A stretch of DNA of 45,587 bases from NCBI GenBank assembly GCA_049324835.1, contig JBMOMT010000070.1:1-45587 (forward strand), in the 5' to 3' direction. This document shows positions 23,912 through 32,853 of this stretch, one piece after another (the first letter of the stretch is position 1; every line of letters starts with the position of its first letter). Both the position numbers and the translations under genes were made by a program. Source of the DNA: JBMOMT01 sp049324835 (GTDB lineage: Bacteria > Chloroflexota > Anaerolineae > CAYNKW01). Under the pieces are notes generated by a model. That model did no database searches. It was not told where the DNA came from and saw only the letters and a program-made list of their open reading frames with translations.

Positions 23912-25843
23912 TCAATTTTGTATGGCCGGCAGCACGAACGAAAAGGTGCTGCCGGCGCCCGCCTGGCTGTGCACCCAGATGCGGCCCTGATGCTTCTCGA
24001 TGATCGATTTGACGATCGAGAGGCCAAGCCCGCTGCCGGAAATATCCTGGGTCTCTTTGGTCTGCACCCGGTAAAACTTGTCGAAAATGTAGGGCAGGTC
24101 GGCGGGCGGAATGCCGATGCCCGAATCTTGCACCGTCACCACCACCTGACCATCGTCCTCAGTCACCGAGACCGAAATCTGCCCGCCTTTGGGTGTGTAC
24201 TTGATGGCATTGTTGATCAGGTTGGAAACGGCCTGCCCCAAACGTAAAGGGCTACCCATGATAGGAGGCAGGGGGGCAACGATCTCCCATTGCAGGGTCT
24301 GTGTTTTGAGGTGGGCGTGGTTGAGATGATCCTGCATCACTTTTTCCACGATGGGCGCCAGCTCGCAGGGCATCATCTCCAGGTTCACGCCGGCCTCGAT
24401 GCGGCCCAGGTCCAACAAATCCGAGATCAGCTCGGTGATCGTCTCGACGCCGCGTTGGATCTTTTGTAAAAAGTCTTGCTGCTGCGCGTTGAGTGATCCC
24501 ACCACCGGCAACAGATCGGCAAAACCCTTGATCGAAGTCAGCGGCGAACGGAGATCGTGAGACACGGTGGACACGAATTCCGATTTCATGTGATCCAGCT
24601 CTTTGAGGTGGGTGATGTCTTGCATCACCGCCACCTGACCCACCCCTGGGATGGGGGTCACGTGGGCGTTGAGCGTGCGGCCATCGGGCAACGAGATCTC
24701 GGCGTGGGCCGACCTGGCTCTGGCCCTCGCCCGGCGAAAGAGATCCAGAAGCGCCGCGTGATCGACCACCTGCGCCAGGGGCTGCCCTGTGACCTCGCCG
24801 CTCACCTCGAAGGCGGTGCACATCGTTCGATTGGCCAGGATCACCGTATCGGCGGCGTCGTCTTGAACCAGAACCACGGCGTCTTCGATGTTGGCCAGGA
24901 CGGTCTCCAGTTTTCGACGCTCTCCTTCCACCGTGCCAAACAGACTGGCGTTCTCGATGGCGATGCCGGCATACCCTGCCAGCGCCGAGACCATATCCAG
25001 CTCGTGGCGCCCAAACGCCTCTTCTGAGACGCGATTATCCACCCCCAGCACGCCGATGACCTGTCCGCTGGCTTTGATGGGCACGTTCAACAGCGCCTTG
25101 ACCAGGTAGGCGGTTTCGATCTTGACCCCCTGGCCGCCGATGAGTATCGGCTCGCCGGTGCGCACCACCTGCCCGGCCAGCGAGTCTTGAACCCTCAGGC
25201 GCAGGTTGCGGGCCGTTTTTTCCTCCAGTCCCAGAGCGGCGCGCACGTACAGTTCGTTGCTTTCCCGATCCACCAGCAGCAGGAAACCTTCCTCCGCGCC
25301 AGAGATATAAACGGCCGCTTCCACCAGTCGATTCAACAATTGCTCCAGGTTCAGCACCGCCGTCACCGACTTGCCGATGCTGTACAGGGTGTTGAGGGCG
25401 TTGACGCGGCGCTCCAATTGCCGGTTGACCAACATCAACTGTTGGGTGAGGGCGTCACGCTCGCGGCGCAGGCGCACTTCGGCCAGTGCCCGCTCCATGG
25501 CGCTGATCAACTCACTCACCTGGAAAGGCTTGATGACATAGTCTTTCACCCCCATACGAAAGACCTTCACGGCCAGTTCTTCCGAACCGTGAAAAGTCAT
25601 GAGGATGACCGGGATGTCGCGGCCTTTTTGATGCAGCGCCTCCAAAACCTGGACGCCATCCATCTTGGGCATCTGCATGTCCAGCAGGATCAGATCCGGC
25701 GATTGTTGCAGGGCCAGGCGTAGCCCCTGTTCGCCGTCTTTGGCCGTCAGATATTGGTAGCCGTTGGGTTTGAGCACATAATTGACGACAAAATCTCGGT
25801 TCTCTGGTCTGTCATCGACGACCAGCACCTTTTCCCCTGCCAA
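23912..25843 (-). CDS. Receiver-sensor kinase hybrid REC-GAF-PAS-HisKA-HATPase
   Basis: A 643-residue protein. A TTG start at 25843 is chosen because CAGGAGG lies directly upstream and the promoter is at 25891-25896; the in-frame extension to 26140 overlaps comEC and the promoter. REC is at 4-122 with Asp55 (LILLDMQMPKMDG) and Lys in 'YVIKPFQVSE'. A coiled coil follows (about 120-150), then GAF (150-305), PAS (310-410) and HisKA with His429 (VSHDLRSPLTSIKGFADLLP). HATPase has 'NLINNAIKYTPKGG', 'DSGIGIPPAD' and 'GSGLGLSIV'. It is the first gene of the six-kinase array. A GTG two codons upstream is a less well spaced alternative start. Confidence 0.9.
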   Translation of the reverse strand: MAGEKVLVVDDRPENRDFVVNYVLKPNGYQYLTAKDGEQGLRLALQQSPDLILLDMQMPKMDGVQVLEALHQKGRDIPVILMTFHGSEELAVKVFRMGVKDYVIKPFQVSELISAMERALAEVRLRRERDALTQQLMLVNRQLERRVNALNTLYSIGKSVTAVLNLEQLLNRLVEAAVYISGAEEGFLLLVDRESNELYVRAALGLEEKTARNLRLRVQDSLAGQVVRTGEPILIGGQGVKIETAYLVKALLNVPIKASGQVIGVLGVDNRVSEEAFGRHELDMVSALAGYAGIAIENASLFGTVEGERRKLETVLANIEDAVVLVQDDAADTVILANRTMCTAFEVSGEVTGQPLAQVVDHAALLDLFRRARARARSAHAEISLPDGRTLNAHVTPIPGVGQVAVMQDITHLKELDHMKSEFVSTVSHDLRSPLTSIKGFADLLPVVGSLNAQQQDFLQKIQRGVETITELISDLLDLGRIEAGVNLEMMPCELAPIVEKVMQDHLNHAHLKTQTLQWEIVAPLPPIMGSPLRLGQAVSNLINNAIKYTPKGGQISVSVTEDDGQVVVTVQDSGIGIPPADLPYIFDKFYRVQTKETQDISGSGLGLSIVKSIIEKHQGRIWVHSQAGAGSTFSFVLPAIQN

Positions 25844-25890
25844 GCTCACCTCCTGAGTCGTCGCCCCCACCGATCCAAACGCTTCCCTGA

Positions 25891-25896
25891 GATTAT
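25891..25896 (-). promoter_or_regulatory. Extended -10 promoter of the kinase array
   Basis: Minus strand TGGTATAAT is an extended -10 (TATAAT at 25891-25896) in an AT-rich 170-bp gap, 48 bp before the TTG start. No good -35 box is seen at 17 bp, consistent with an extended -10 promoter. Confidence 0.6.
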
Positions 25897-26015
25897 ACCA
25901 GAAAATACCTGATAATTGTGTAAATTCTGCGTTAATTTTTGGCAGAGATTGTGTCACAGAATACAATTCGTTGTGATAGGAGAAAATGGCTTTTGATGCG
26001 TTGAAACGGCTTGAT

Positions 26016-28394
26016 TCAGGGATGGCATGCGGGCCAAAACTGCTGGCCGTCGCTGATGATTTCCACCGTGCCCTGCTCGTCGGTGCGAACGGTGGAGAAC
26101 AGGGCCAGCCGCTCCAGCGCCTCCGGCGAGGGGTGGCCAAAGTGGTTGTCCTTACCCACCGAGATGACGACCAGTTGAGGCCGCACCGCCTCTAGAAACG
26201 CCGCCGACGAGGAGGTGTCGGAACCGTGATGCGGCGCTTTGAGCACCGTGCTCGCCAGGGGTTGCCCCGAGCGCACCAGCTCCTGCTCCACCACCGCCTC
26301 GATGTCGCCCGGCAGCAGCGCGGAAAAGTTGCCCATGACCAGGCGGATGACGACCGAGTTGTTGTTGGCATCGGCGTCGGTGCCAGAGACCAGCTCGACG
26401 CCGGGGTGGAGCACCGTCATCGCCACGCTGCCGTCCAGGGTGATCTGGTCGCCGGTATGGCCCTCCAGGATGGGGATCGCTTTTTCGTCCAGCAGCTCGC
26501 GCCAGCGAAGGTAGGTGGGTGAGCCGGAGGCGTAACCCGATTCGATCACCTCATCCACGTGGTAGCGCGCCAGCACTTCCACCAGCCCGGTCAGGTGATC
26601 CGCATCCGGATGGGTGAGCACCACCAGGTCCAGGCTGCGATCCCAAAAGGGCATCTGCTCACCCAGGCGGGCCAGCAGCACGCTGGGCTCCGGGCCGCCG
26701 TCGATGAGCGCCTGCTGCCCCCGCGGCGTCTGGATAAAAATCGCGTCGCCCTGGCCCACGTCCAGGAAAATCAGGTGCAGTTTACCGTCGGGTTGGCTAA
26801 AGACCACAGCCCAGACCAATACCAGGACGACGGTCAATCCGCCGAGCAAGGCATTGGAAGGTGAATATTGATCGATTCGAGCCGCGTATGCCTTGCGCTT
26901 CTGTACGTCCTGCTTGATAATCCACACCCCCGCGCTGAGCAAGCCGTAATAGGCCCACACGGCAGCGGCGCTCACCGGCCCCAGGTTCACGGCTGCGTGT
27001 GGCACGGCAGCAGTCAGTTCGACCATCCTGGTGGTATAGGCCAAAAAGAGCCAGGCTACCCAACCCAGCACCTGCCCCAGCGGCAGCCAGATCGACCCGG
27101 CGACCGTCGCCAGGCCGCCCCACAGCATCACCGCCGGCTGGGCGGGCAGGATCAGCAGGTTGGTGAGTAACGTCACCAGCGAGAGCTGCCCAAAGTTGTA
27201 CAGAATGATGGGCAGGGTGGTGATCTGGGCCGCCGTGGTGACGATCAGCGCGTCGTTCAAAAACGCAGCCACCGGCCTGACCCACACCGATGGCAGCAGG
27301 CGGGTCAGCAGGCTTTCAAAGCGGCGTTGGAGTGGATCGGTGAACAGCACCAGGCCCAGGGTGGCGGCAAAGGAAAGCTGAAAGCCCATGTCCCACAGCC
27401 AGTGTGGGTTCCAGGCGGTCAATCCCAACGCCGCCGCCAGTGTCGAGTTGAGGGCGTGGGACTGGCGGCCCAGGTGAACGCCCCAGGCGTAAAGCGCGCC
27501 CATCAGCGCTGCCCGCACCACCGCCCCCGAAGGCCCCACCAGCAGCATGTAAAGCACGATGCCGCCCAGGGCAAAATAAAACGAGTGCGCCTTGCCCAGC
27601 AGCCGCGTGCCCAACGCGCTGAGCATGCCGGCGACGATGGCAAAATTGAAGCCGGAAATGGCAATCACGTGCGTGCTGCCGGTGGCAGAAAAATCGGCCA
27701 TCACGTCGGCGGGGATGCCGCCTTCGACGCCCAGCAGGATGCCGCTGAGCAACGAGGCCTGCGGCTCGGGCAAAATGCGGCCGATGGTGGCCTGGGTGCG
27801 GGATTTAACGGCGAAAATGGCCCGCCAGAAAGGGCTGCCTTCGTCACGGTTCAGCAGCGACACCTGCGCCCGCCGCACCAGCGAGTGGATGCCCTGGCGG
27901 GCCAGGTAATCTTTGTACGAGAAATCCTCGAATTCGGGCGGCTCTTCCAGCAGGCCAGATACCTCCAGCCGGTCGCCGTAGCGATATTCGGGGTAGCGCG
28001 ACACACGCGCCAGCGCCAGCCCCTTCACCGTGTGGGAGACGCTGTCCAGTTGGAGCGTTTCGACGCGCAGGCGCAGGTTGGTGTAGCTGCCGCGCACGTC
28101 CGGCTCGCCCACCACCACCCCCTCCAGCGTGGCCCAGCCCTGGCCGTTGTAAGATGCCACATCGCTGTCATCAAAGTGGGGAACGGCCAGCCAGTAGCGG
28201 CCCATGCCCAGAAGGAGAAACAGTCCGCAGACGGCTGGTATTCGAAGACGACGTTCTTCAATCCATAAGAGATAGGCGGCGAGAGGCAGGAGGGAGACCG
28301 ACGCCAGCAAAACGAGAGCTCTTTCATCGCCCTGAAGAACACCAGCGAGGGCGATACCGATCAGCCAGGCGATGCTGAGGTAGACCAGGGGCAT
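26016..28394 (-). CDS. comEC: ComEC/Rec2 DNA-uptake channel
   Basis: A 792-residue membrane protein that carries single-stranded DNA across the inner membrane during natural transformation. The start MPLVYLSIAW follows GGAGGAG. Order: N-terminal helices and a DUF4131-like OB region (1-210; 'GDRLEVSGLLEEPPEFEDFS'), then the Competence channel domain with about eight helices (220-530). That domain contains 'GSTHVIAISGFNFAIVAGML' and 'FQLSFAATLGLVLF'. A C-terminal metallo-beta-lactamase domain (560-792) has 'LDVGQGDAIF', 'THPDADHLTG', 'NNNSVV', 'LLPGD' and 'KAPHHGSDTS'. All three domains are present, so the protein looks functional. No comEA is next to it in this window. Confidence 0.95.
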   Translation of the reverse strand: MPLVYLSIAWLIGIALAGVLQGDERALVLLASVSLLPLAAYLLWIEERRLRIPAVCGLFLLLGMGRYWLAVPHFDDSDVASYNGQGWATLEGVVVGEPDVRGSYTNLRLRVETLQLDSVSHTVKGLALARVSRYPEYRYGDRLEVSGLLEEPPEFEDFSYKDYLARQGIHSLVRRAQVSLLNRDEGSPFWRAIFAVKSRTQATIGRILPEPQASLLSGILLGVEGGIPADVMADFSATGSTHVIAISGFNFAIVAGMLSALGTRLLGKAHSFYFALGGIVLYMLLVGPSGAVVRAALMGALYAWGVHLGRQSHALNSTLAAALGLTAWNPHWLWDMGFQLSFAATLGLVLFTDPLQRRFESLLTRLLPSVWVRPVAAFLNDALIVTTAAQITTLPIILYNFGQLSLVTLLTNLLILPAQPAVMLWGGLATVAGSIWLPLGQVLGWVAWLFLAYTTRMVELTAAVPHAAVNLGPVSAAAVWAYYGLLSAGVWIIKQDVQKRKAYAARIDQYSPSNALLGGLTVVLVLVWAVVFSQPDGKLHLIFLDVGQGDAIFIQTPRGQQALIDGGPEPSVLLARLGEQMPFWDRSLDLVVLTHPDADHLTGLVEVLARYHVDEVIESGYASGSPTYLRWRELLDEKAIPILEGHTGDQITLDGSVAMTVLHPGVELVSGTDADANNNSVVIRLVMGNFSALLPGDIEAVVEQELVRSGQPLASTVLKAPHHGSDTSSSAAFLEAVRPQLVVISVGKDNHFGHPSPEALERLALFSTVRTDEQGTVEIISDGQQFWPACHP

Positions 28395-28473
28395 GGGGTC
28401 ACTCCTCCAGATGATGGGCCTTGTGGGATGCTGGCTGCTTGTCGATGCTGCACGGCGGATCGTGCACTGCTCA

Positions 28474-28502
28474 AGTTTAACACAAAGGAGGGCAGAGGGC
28501 AA
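28474..28502 (-). promoter_or_regulatory. Promoter of comEC
   Basis: Minus strand TTGCCC (28497-28502), 17-bp spacer, TAAACT (28474-28479), about 80 bp before the ATG. Confidence 0.6.
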
Positions 28503-28535
28503 GTGCGTCGCGCCTGGTGGCCCGGGGCGCCGCGC

Positions 28536-28564
28536 TTGACAAAACGACCGGCAGGCCGTAAACT
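28536..28564 (+). promoter_or_regulatory. Promoter of the MBL-fold hydrolase
   Basis: TTGACA (28536-28541), 17-bp spacer, TAAACT (28559-28564), 33 bp before the ATG and divergent from the comEC promoter. Confidence 0.75.
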
Positions 28565-28596
28565 AGACGGTACAGAAGATTTGTCGAGGGACTCAC

Positions 28597-29550
28597 ATGA
28601 AAGTGCGATTCTGGGGCGTGCGAGGCTCACTACCGACGCCACTCACCGCTGCCGAGATCTCGGAAAAACTGGTGCAGGCGTTACAGGGCGCGCAAGGCGT
28701 CGATCTGGGCGCCAAAGAGGCCGTGCAGGCCTACGTGGACCAGTTGCCGCTGATCACACGCGGCACGGTGGGTGGTAATACCCCCTGTGTGGAGGTTTGC
28801 ACTCCGGCGCAGCAGATCATCCTGGATGCCGGTTCTGGGCTGCGGCCGCTGGGCGAGGCGATGATGGCAGGCCCTTGCGGTCGGGGGGAGGGCCAGGTGC
28901 ACCTGTTGCTCTCGCATCTGCACTGGGATCACATCCAGGGGCTGCCCTATTTCTCGCCGGCCTACGTGCGGGGCAACCGCATCACCATCCACAGCGCTCA
29001 CCCCGGCTTCGACCGCCAACTCGTGCTCCAACAGTCCAGTCCCCATTACCCCGTCCCTCTGGAACGAATGGGCGCGACGTTCGAATTCAACCTGTTGCAG
29101 CCAGGTCAGCGCCTGCGGCTGGGCGATTGTGAGATCGACATCATCACCCAGCACCACCCCGATACCTCTCATAGCTGCCGCATCGGCGATGGCCGGTCGG
29201 TGGTGGTGTACGCCACCGACGCCGAATACCGCGATCTGGGGCAGGAGAGTTTGCAGCGCTACGTAGATTTCTTTTCGCGCGCCGACGCGCTCATCTTTGA
29301 CGCCCAATATTCGGTGCGAGACGCGCTGTTCGAAAAGGATGGCTGGGGGCACAGCACCGCCTTTGTGGGCATCGACCTGGCCGCTCAGGCGGGCGCCAGG
29401 CGGTTGATCCTGTTCCACCACGAGCCTACCTACAACGATCAGGCCCTCGCCGATCTGCTGCAGACGGCCCAGGTCTACCGGGATCAGGACCCGCAGCCGG
29501 TGGCGCTAGAGATCGTCCTGGCCTACGAAGGGCTGGAGCTGGTTCTGTGA
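28597..29550 (+). CDS. MBL-fold metallohydrolase (PhnP/phosphodiesterase-like)
   Basis: A 317-residue cytoplasmic enzyme. 'MKVRFWGVRGSLPTP' and 'GGNTPCVEV' at the N-terminus are typical of a class of metallo-beta-lactamase-fold phosphodiesterases often found beside signalling kinases. The metal ligands are His107, His109, Asp111 and His112 (SHLHWDHIQG), then His in 'HHPDTSHS', Asp in 'YATDAEY' and His in 'LFHHEPTYND'. The fold hydrolyses phosphoester-type bonds in small molecules, nucleotides or RNA; the substrate is unknown. A weakly placed purine-rich site (GAGGGAC) precedes the ATG. It is monocistronic, ends next to the ECF operon tail, and has no signal peptide. Confidence 0.9.
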   Translation: MKVRFWGVRGSLPTPLTAAEISEKLVQALQGAQGVDLGAKEAVQAYVDQLPLITRGTVGGNTPCVEVCTPAQQIILDAGSGLRPLGEAMMAGPCGRGEGQVHLLLSHLHWDHIQGLPYFSPAYVRGNRITIHSAHPGFDRQLVLQQSSPHYPVPLERMGATFEFNLLQPGQRLRLGDCEIDIITQHHPDTSHSCRIGDGRSVVVYATDAEYRDLGQESLQRYVDFFSRADALIFDAQYSVRDALFEKDGWGHSTAFVGIDLAAQAGARRLILFHHEPTYNDQALADLLQTAQVYRDQDPQPVALEIVLAYEGLELVL

Positions 29551-29551
29551 C

Positions 29552-30358
29552 TCAGAGCAGCCGCAGCGGGTGCGCGCCCAGGCCATAATACCAGCGCAGC
29601 CAGATCAGGCCGACAAAGCCCACCATTCCCCCGCCCAGAATCAGATAATCCACAGGCCGGAAGGTGATCTCGCGCAACGATGTGCGCCGCACGCCGGGCG
29701 CCCCCAGCGCCCGCGCCTCCAACGCCATGCCCAGTTTTTCTGCGGTGCGCAGCGCGCTGATGATCATGGCGATCAGGATGGGCAGGTGGGCGCGCAGCCG
29801 GCTTAACCACGGTCCTTTGCTCAGGTCCAGGCCGCGCGATTGCTGCGCGTCCGATACCACACCAAACAGGCCGTAAAACGTGGGGATGTAACGTAGACTG
29901 AGAGCCAAAACCAATCCCCAGTTGTAGGGCAGGCCCAACCTGACCAGGCTCTGCACCAGCGTGGCCTGATCGGTGGTGAACAGCCAGGAAAACCAGGCAA
30001 AGGCAATGGCATCCAATCGCAGGGCCAGCGAGATACCCCGCACCGCGCTCAACGGCGTGAGTCGCACGAACCAGAGCCGCAGCACCGGTTCACCCTCCGG
30101 GTAAAAGATCACCCACAGCAGAGGGATCAAGATGTTGAGCGGCAGCATGGCCCGCCACACCCAGGCCAGTCGCTGGCGCGGCACCCTGGCTGAAAGCAGC
30201 AGCCCGTGCAGCGCGATCAGCGCCGCCAGCATGATCCACACATTCCTGAAGGTGAGCAGCGCCGCCGTGCTCAGCGCCACAAATACCAGCTTGACCCGTG
30301 GATCGAGGCGGTGCAGCCACGATTTTTTTGCCACATAGAGATCGAACCCCCAGCTCAT
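29552..30358 (-). CDS. ECF transporter transmembrane component (EcfT/CbiQ)
   Basis: A 268-residue membrane protein, the T component that couples the ATPases to the substrate-binding S protein. The start MSWGFDLYVAKKSWLHRLDP follows GGTGGAGG and overlaps the ATPase stop (ATGA at 30355-30358). It begins with 'SWLHRLDPRVKLVFVALSTA', a hallmark of the family, then five helices. It also has 'LRYIPTFYGLFGVVSDAQQS' with 'RGLDLSKGP', and the coupling Ala-Arg motif in 'MALEARALGAPG'. The gene order S-A-A-T places all modules in one operon, so it is a dedicated group I-like transporter. The substrate is discussed under the S component. Confidence 0.93.
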   Translation of the reverse strand: MSWGFDLYVAKKSWLHRLDPRVKLVFVALSTAALLTFRNVWIMLAALIALHGLLLSARVPRQRLAWVWRAMLPLNILIPLLWVIFYPEGEPVLRLWFVRLTPLSAVRGISLALRLDAIAFAWFSWLFTTDQATLVQSLVRLGLPYNWGLVLALSLRYIPTFYGLFGVVSDAQQSRGLDLSKGPWLSRLRAHLPILIAMIISALRTAEKLGMALEARALGAPGVRRTSLREITFRPVDYLILGGGMVGFVGLIWLRWYYGLGAHPLRLL

Positions 30359-32112
30359 GCCCCCCCCTCCACCGTGGCCAGGCAAACCTGGTAGGCGCGG
30401 TAAAACGGTTCTACCGTGAGGATGCCCTGCGGCATGCCCCAGGGGATGAAACGGCGGGCCAGTTGGGCCATCTGAGGCGGCTCGAGGTGCGCGACAGCCA
30501 GCCGTTCGGTCTGCTGGAACACACTCTGCGGCGAGCCATCGAGCAGCACCTGCCCCTGGTGCAGCACGATGACCCGGCGAGCATAGCGGGCAACGATGCG
30601 CATGTCGTGGGTGATCAGCAGGATGGTGTGGCCGGCGGCGTTCATTTCAGCCAGCAGCGTCATCAACTCTTCGACGCCTCGCCCGTCCAAACCGGCCGTC
30701 GGCTCGTCGAGGATAAAGAGGCGCGGGCGCATGGCATAGACGGCCGCCACACCCACCTGTCGCCGCAGGCCGTAACCCAGCAGCGCCGGCGGCGTCTCGG
30801 CATGGGCCTCCAGTCGAAAGCGGGCCAGCGTCTCGGCCACCCGCTGCGCCACCTCATCTGGCGGCAGGCCCAGGTTCCTGGGGCCAAAAGCGATCTCGTC
30901 TCGCACCGTTGGGCTAAAGATCTGGTGATCCGGGTTTTGAAAGACGTAACCCACCTGCCGGGCCAGTTGTCCCACGCTGGCCCGGGTTGTGTCCTGGCCG
31001 TAGATGCGCACGCTGCCACGACTCGGTTTGAGCAGGCCGTTGAGATGTTTGGCCAGCGTGGTCTTGCCGGAGCCGTTCTGGCCAACGAGGGCCGTCCATT
31101 CTCCGGCGTGGATTTCCAGATCGACGCCGCGCAGGGCATCGTTTTGACCACCGTAATGATGCCACAGCTCCTGCACCTGCACGCACAGCGCCGTGTTGGC
31201 CTGTTCTATCCGCTGCATCGGGGGGATGTCCATTTTCTCCGGCGGTGTGATCGGTGGGCGACCTGGAAAGGCCAGCGCGTGCCAGGCGTCGTCGAGGGTG
31301 GTAAAGGTGAAATGCCGGCGTCCGTGGCCGTTGAACAGGGTTGCCAGCTCACTCACCTGGGGCACCGCCACACCCACGTCGCGCAGTCGATTCACCTGGG
31401 CAAAGATCTCGTCCGGTGAGCCGATGAGCGCGATGCGTCCCTCGTGCAGCACCGCCACACGATCCGAAAACTCGGCCACCTTTTCGGCTTCCTGCTCCAC
31501 CAGCAGGATGGTCATCTGTCGCTGGCGCTGAAGCTGGCGGATGACCTCGAAAACCTCTGCCTTGCCCAGGGGATCCAGGCCGGCGGTGGGTTCATCCAGC
31601 ACCAGGATCTGGGGCAGCATGGCCAGCATGGCGGCGATGGCCACGCGCTGCTTTTGCCCGCCCGAAAGGTGAAACGGCGAGCGTTCCCGGTGCGCCGACA
31701 TCCCCACGGCGGCCAGCGCCCACGCCACCCGCTCGCCTATCTCGGCCCGCGGCAGGCCCTGCCCCTCCGGCCCAAAGGCCACCTCGTCTTCGACGGTCAT
31801 GTTGAAGAGCTGGCTCTCGGCGTCCTGAAAGACCAGACCCACCCGCGAGGCCAGGCGCGCCACGGGATGCTCGCGGGTGTTCAACCCGGCCACGATGACC
31901 TCGCCGCCGAAACGGCCGCCGGTGGAATGGGGCACCAGGCCGTTGAGCGCCAGGCAAAGCGTGGTCTTGCCGGCGCCGGTGGGCCCCATGACGGTCAGAA
32001 ATTCGCCGCGCTCGACCTGGAGGTCGATACCGTTGAGCACACGCACCGCTTCGCTGCCTGGTCGAAGGGCCGGATAGGCGAAACGTAGATCACGCAGGAT
32101 GATGTCAGACAA
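30355..32112 (-). CDS. Fused ECF ATPase (two ABC ATPase domains)
   Basis: A 585-residue fusion of the two ATPases that power an energy-coupling-factor importer. Domain 1 (1-240): Walker A GPTGAGKTT (43-51), Q-loop 'FQDAES', signature LSGGQKQR (149-156), Walker B 'LVLDEPTAGLD'. The switch His is replaced: 'LLVEQEAEKV' has Gln where His is expected. Domain 2 (310-540): Walker A GQNGSGKTT (344-352), 'FQNPDHQIFSPTVRDEIAFG', Walker B 'LFILDEPTAGLD', normal switch 'LLITHDM', but the signature reads LLGYGLRR (444-451). The two faults would fall in the same composite ATP site. The C-terminal tail (540-585) is of unknown role. It lies 6 bp after the S gene and overlaps the T gene. Confidence 0.93.
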   Translation of the reverse strand: MSDIILRDLRFAYPALRPGSEAVRVLNGIDLQVERGEFLTVMGPTGAGKTTLCLALNGLVPHSTGGRFGGEVIVAGLNTREHPVARLASRVGLVFQDAESQLFNMTVEDEVAFGPEGQGLPRAEIGERVAWALAAVGMSAHRERSPFHLSGGQKQRVAIAAMLAMLPQILVLDEPTAGLDPLGKAEVFEVIRQLQRQRQMTILLVEQEAEKVAEFSDRVAVLHEGRIALIGSPDEIFAQVNRLRDVGVAVPQVSELATLFNGHGRRHFTFTTLDDAWHALAFPGRPPITPPEKMDIPPMQRIEQANTALCVQVQELWHHYGGQNDALRGVDLEIHAGEWTALVGQNGSGKTTLAKHLNGLLKPSRGSVRIYGQDTTRASVGQLARQVGYVFQNPDHQIFSPTVRDEIAFGPRNLGLPPDEVAQRVAETLARFRLEAHAETPPALLGYGLRRQVGVAAVYAMRPRLFILDEPTAGLDGRGVEELMTLLAEMNAAGHTILLITHDMRIVARYARRVIVLHQGQVLLDGSPQSVFQQTERLAVAHLEPPQMAQLARRFIPWGMPQGILTVEPFYRAYQVCLATVEGGA

Positions 32113-32118
32113 GGCAGG

Positions 32119-32661
32119 CTAGGCCTCTTCCCATTTGCGCCCCAGTCCGATGCGGTCGATGGGCGGGTAGGCGCGCCGGATGGCCAGCACCAGCGGGATG
32201 CCGATCAGGCCGCCGACGACCTCCTGGACAAAGTTGGGGCCGATCTCGGCCAGCGCGCCGCCGTAACCCAGGCCGTAAAAGAACCACTCGCCCAAAAAAT
32301 AGGTCGCGATGAGCGCCAGCGAGCCCATGCCCCAGCCGATGAGCATGTGGATCAAACCCTTGCCTTTGCCCAAGTAACCGGCGATGAGACCCTGCAATCC
32401 GTGGGCCAGCAGCGTCAGCGGCGCAAAACTGGCAAAGCCGCTCAAGATATCGGCCAGGGCACAGCCCACGCCGCCGCCCACCAGCCCCACCACCGGCCCA
32501 AAGGCAAAAGAGGCAAAATAGACGCCCACGTCGCCCAGGTGGATGTAGCCGCCGGTGGCCGGGATGGGGATCTGTACGGCAAAGGTCAGCACGGCGATCA
32601 GGGCGGTCATGACGGCCATGATGGCGATGGTTGCAGCGTTCAACGATGATTTTTTCTCCAT
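32119..32661 (-). CDS. ECF transporter substrate-binding (S) component
   Basis: A 180-residue membrane protein with six hydrophobic segments. The start MEKKSSLNAATIAIMAVMTA follows GGGAGAG. It has the S-component pattern: helix 1 'AIMAVMTALIAVLTF', the loop 'IPATGGYIHLGDVGVYFASF', then 'GPVVGLVGGGVGCALADILS' and 'LLAHGLQGLIAGYLG'. S components bind one vitamin, cofactor precursor or metal. The YIHLGD loop is seen in several vitamin-type S families, but I cannot name the substrate. No riboswitch is visible upstream; the gap to the MocR gene holds repeat copy 2. The neighbouring MocR regulator hints at a B6-related or amino-compound substrate, an inference only. Confidence 0.88.
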   Translation of the reverse strand: MEKKSSLNAATIAIMAVMTALIAVLTFAVQIPIPATGGYIHLGDVGVYFASFAFGPVVGLVGGGVGCALADILSGFASFAPLTLLAHGLQGLIAGYLGKGKGLIHMLIGWGMGSLALIATYFLGEWFFYGLGYGGALAEIGPNFVQEVVGGLIGIPLVLAIRRAYPPIDRIGLGRKWEEA

Positions 32662-32703
32662 AACTCTCCCTCTCAATTCTTTCAGTTGCGACGAATCATC
32701 AAA

Positions 32704-32825
32704 GGTAACTGCTCAACCTACCCTCCCGCAGGTTCGATGGATACGCATGCCCTGAACTTTGGCCCATGAAAACCCTCTCTGGAGGCATGATTCTTGCTCA
32801 ACCTGCGGGAGGGTGAGCAGTTACC
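32704..32825. repeat. Palindromic intergenic repeat, copy 2
   Basis: The left arm starts GGTAACTGCTCAACCTACCC and the right arm ends GGGAGGGTGAGCAGTTACC; the arms pair apart from a 5-base bulge (ACCTA). The interior of about 60 bases (TTCGATGGATACGC ... CTTTGGCCCATGAAAACCCT ... CTGGAGGCATGATTC) is almost the same as in copy 3. It fills most of the gap between the MocR and S-component genes. Confidence 0.9.
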
Positions 32826-32853
32826 ATCAAAGTTGTATCTCGGTTTGTCGAGA

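Noticed and set aside
25844..26140. N-terminal extension of the first kinase of the array
   Set aside because: It overlaps the end of comEC and runs through the promoter at 25891-25896. The TTG at 25843 has a proper ribosome site.
32662..32853. Vitamin riboswitch in front of the ECF S component
   Set aside because: The gap is filled by repeat copy 2, and I see no conserved TPP, FMN or cobalamin box.
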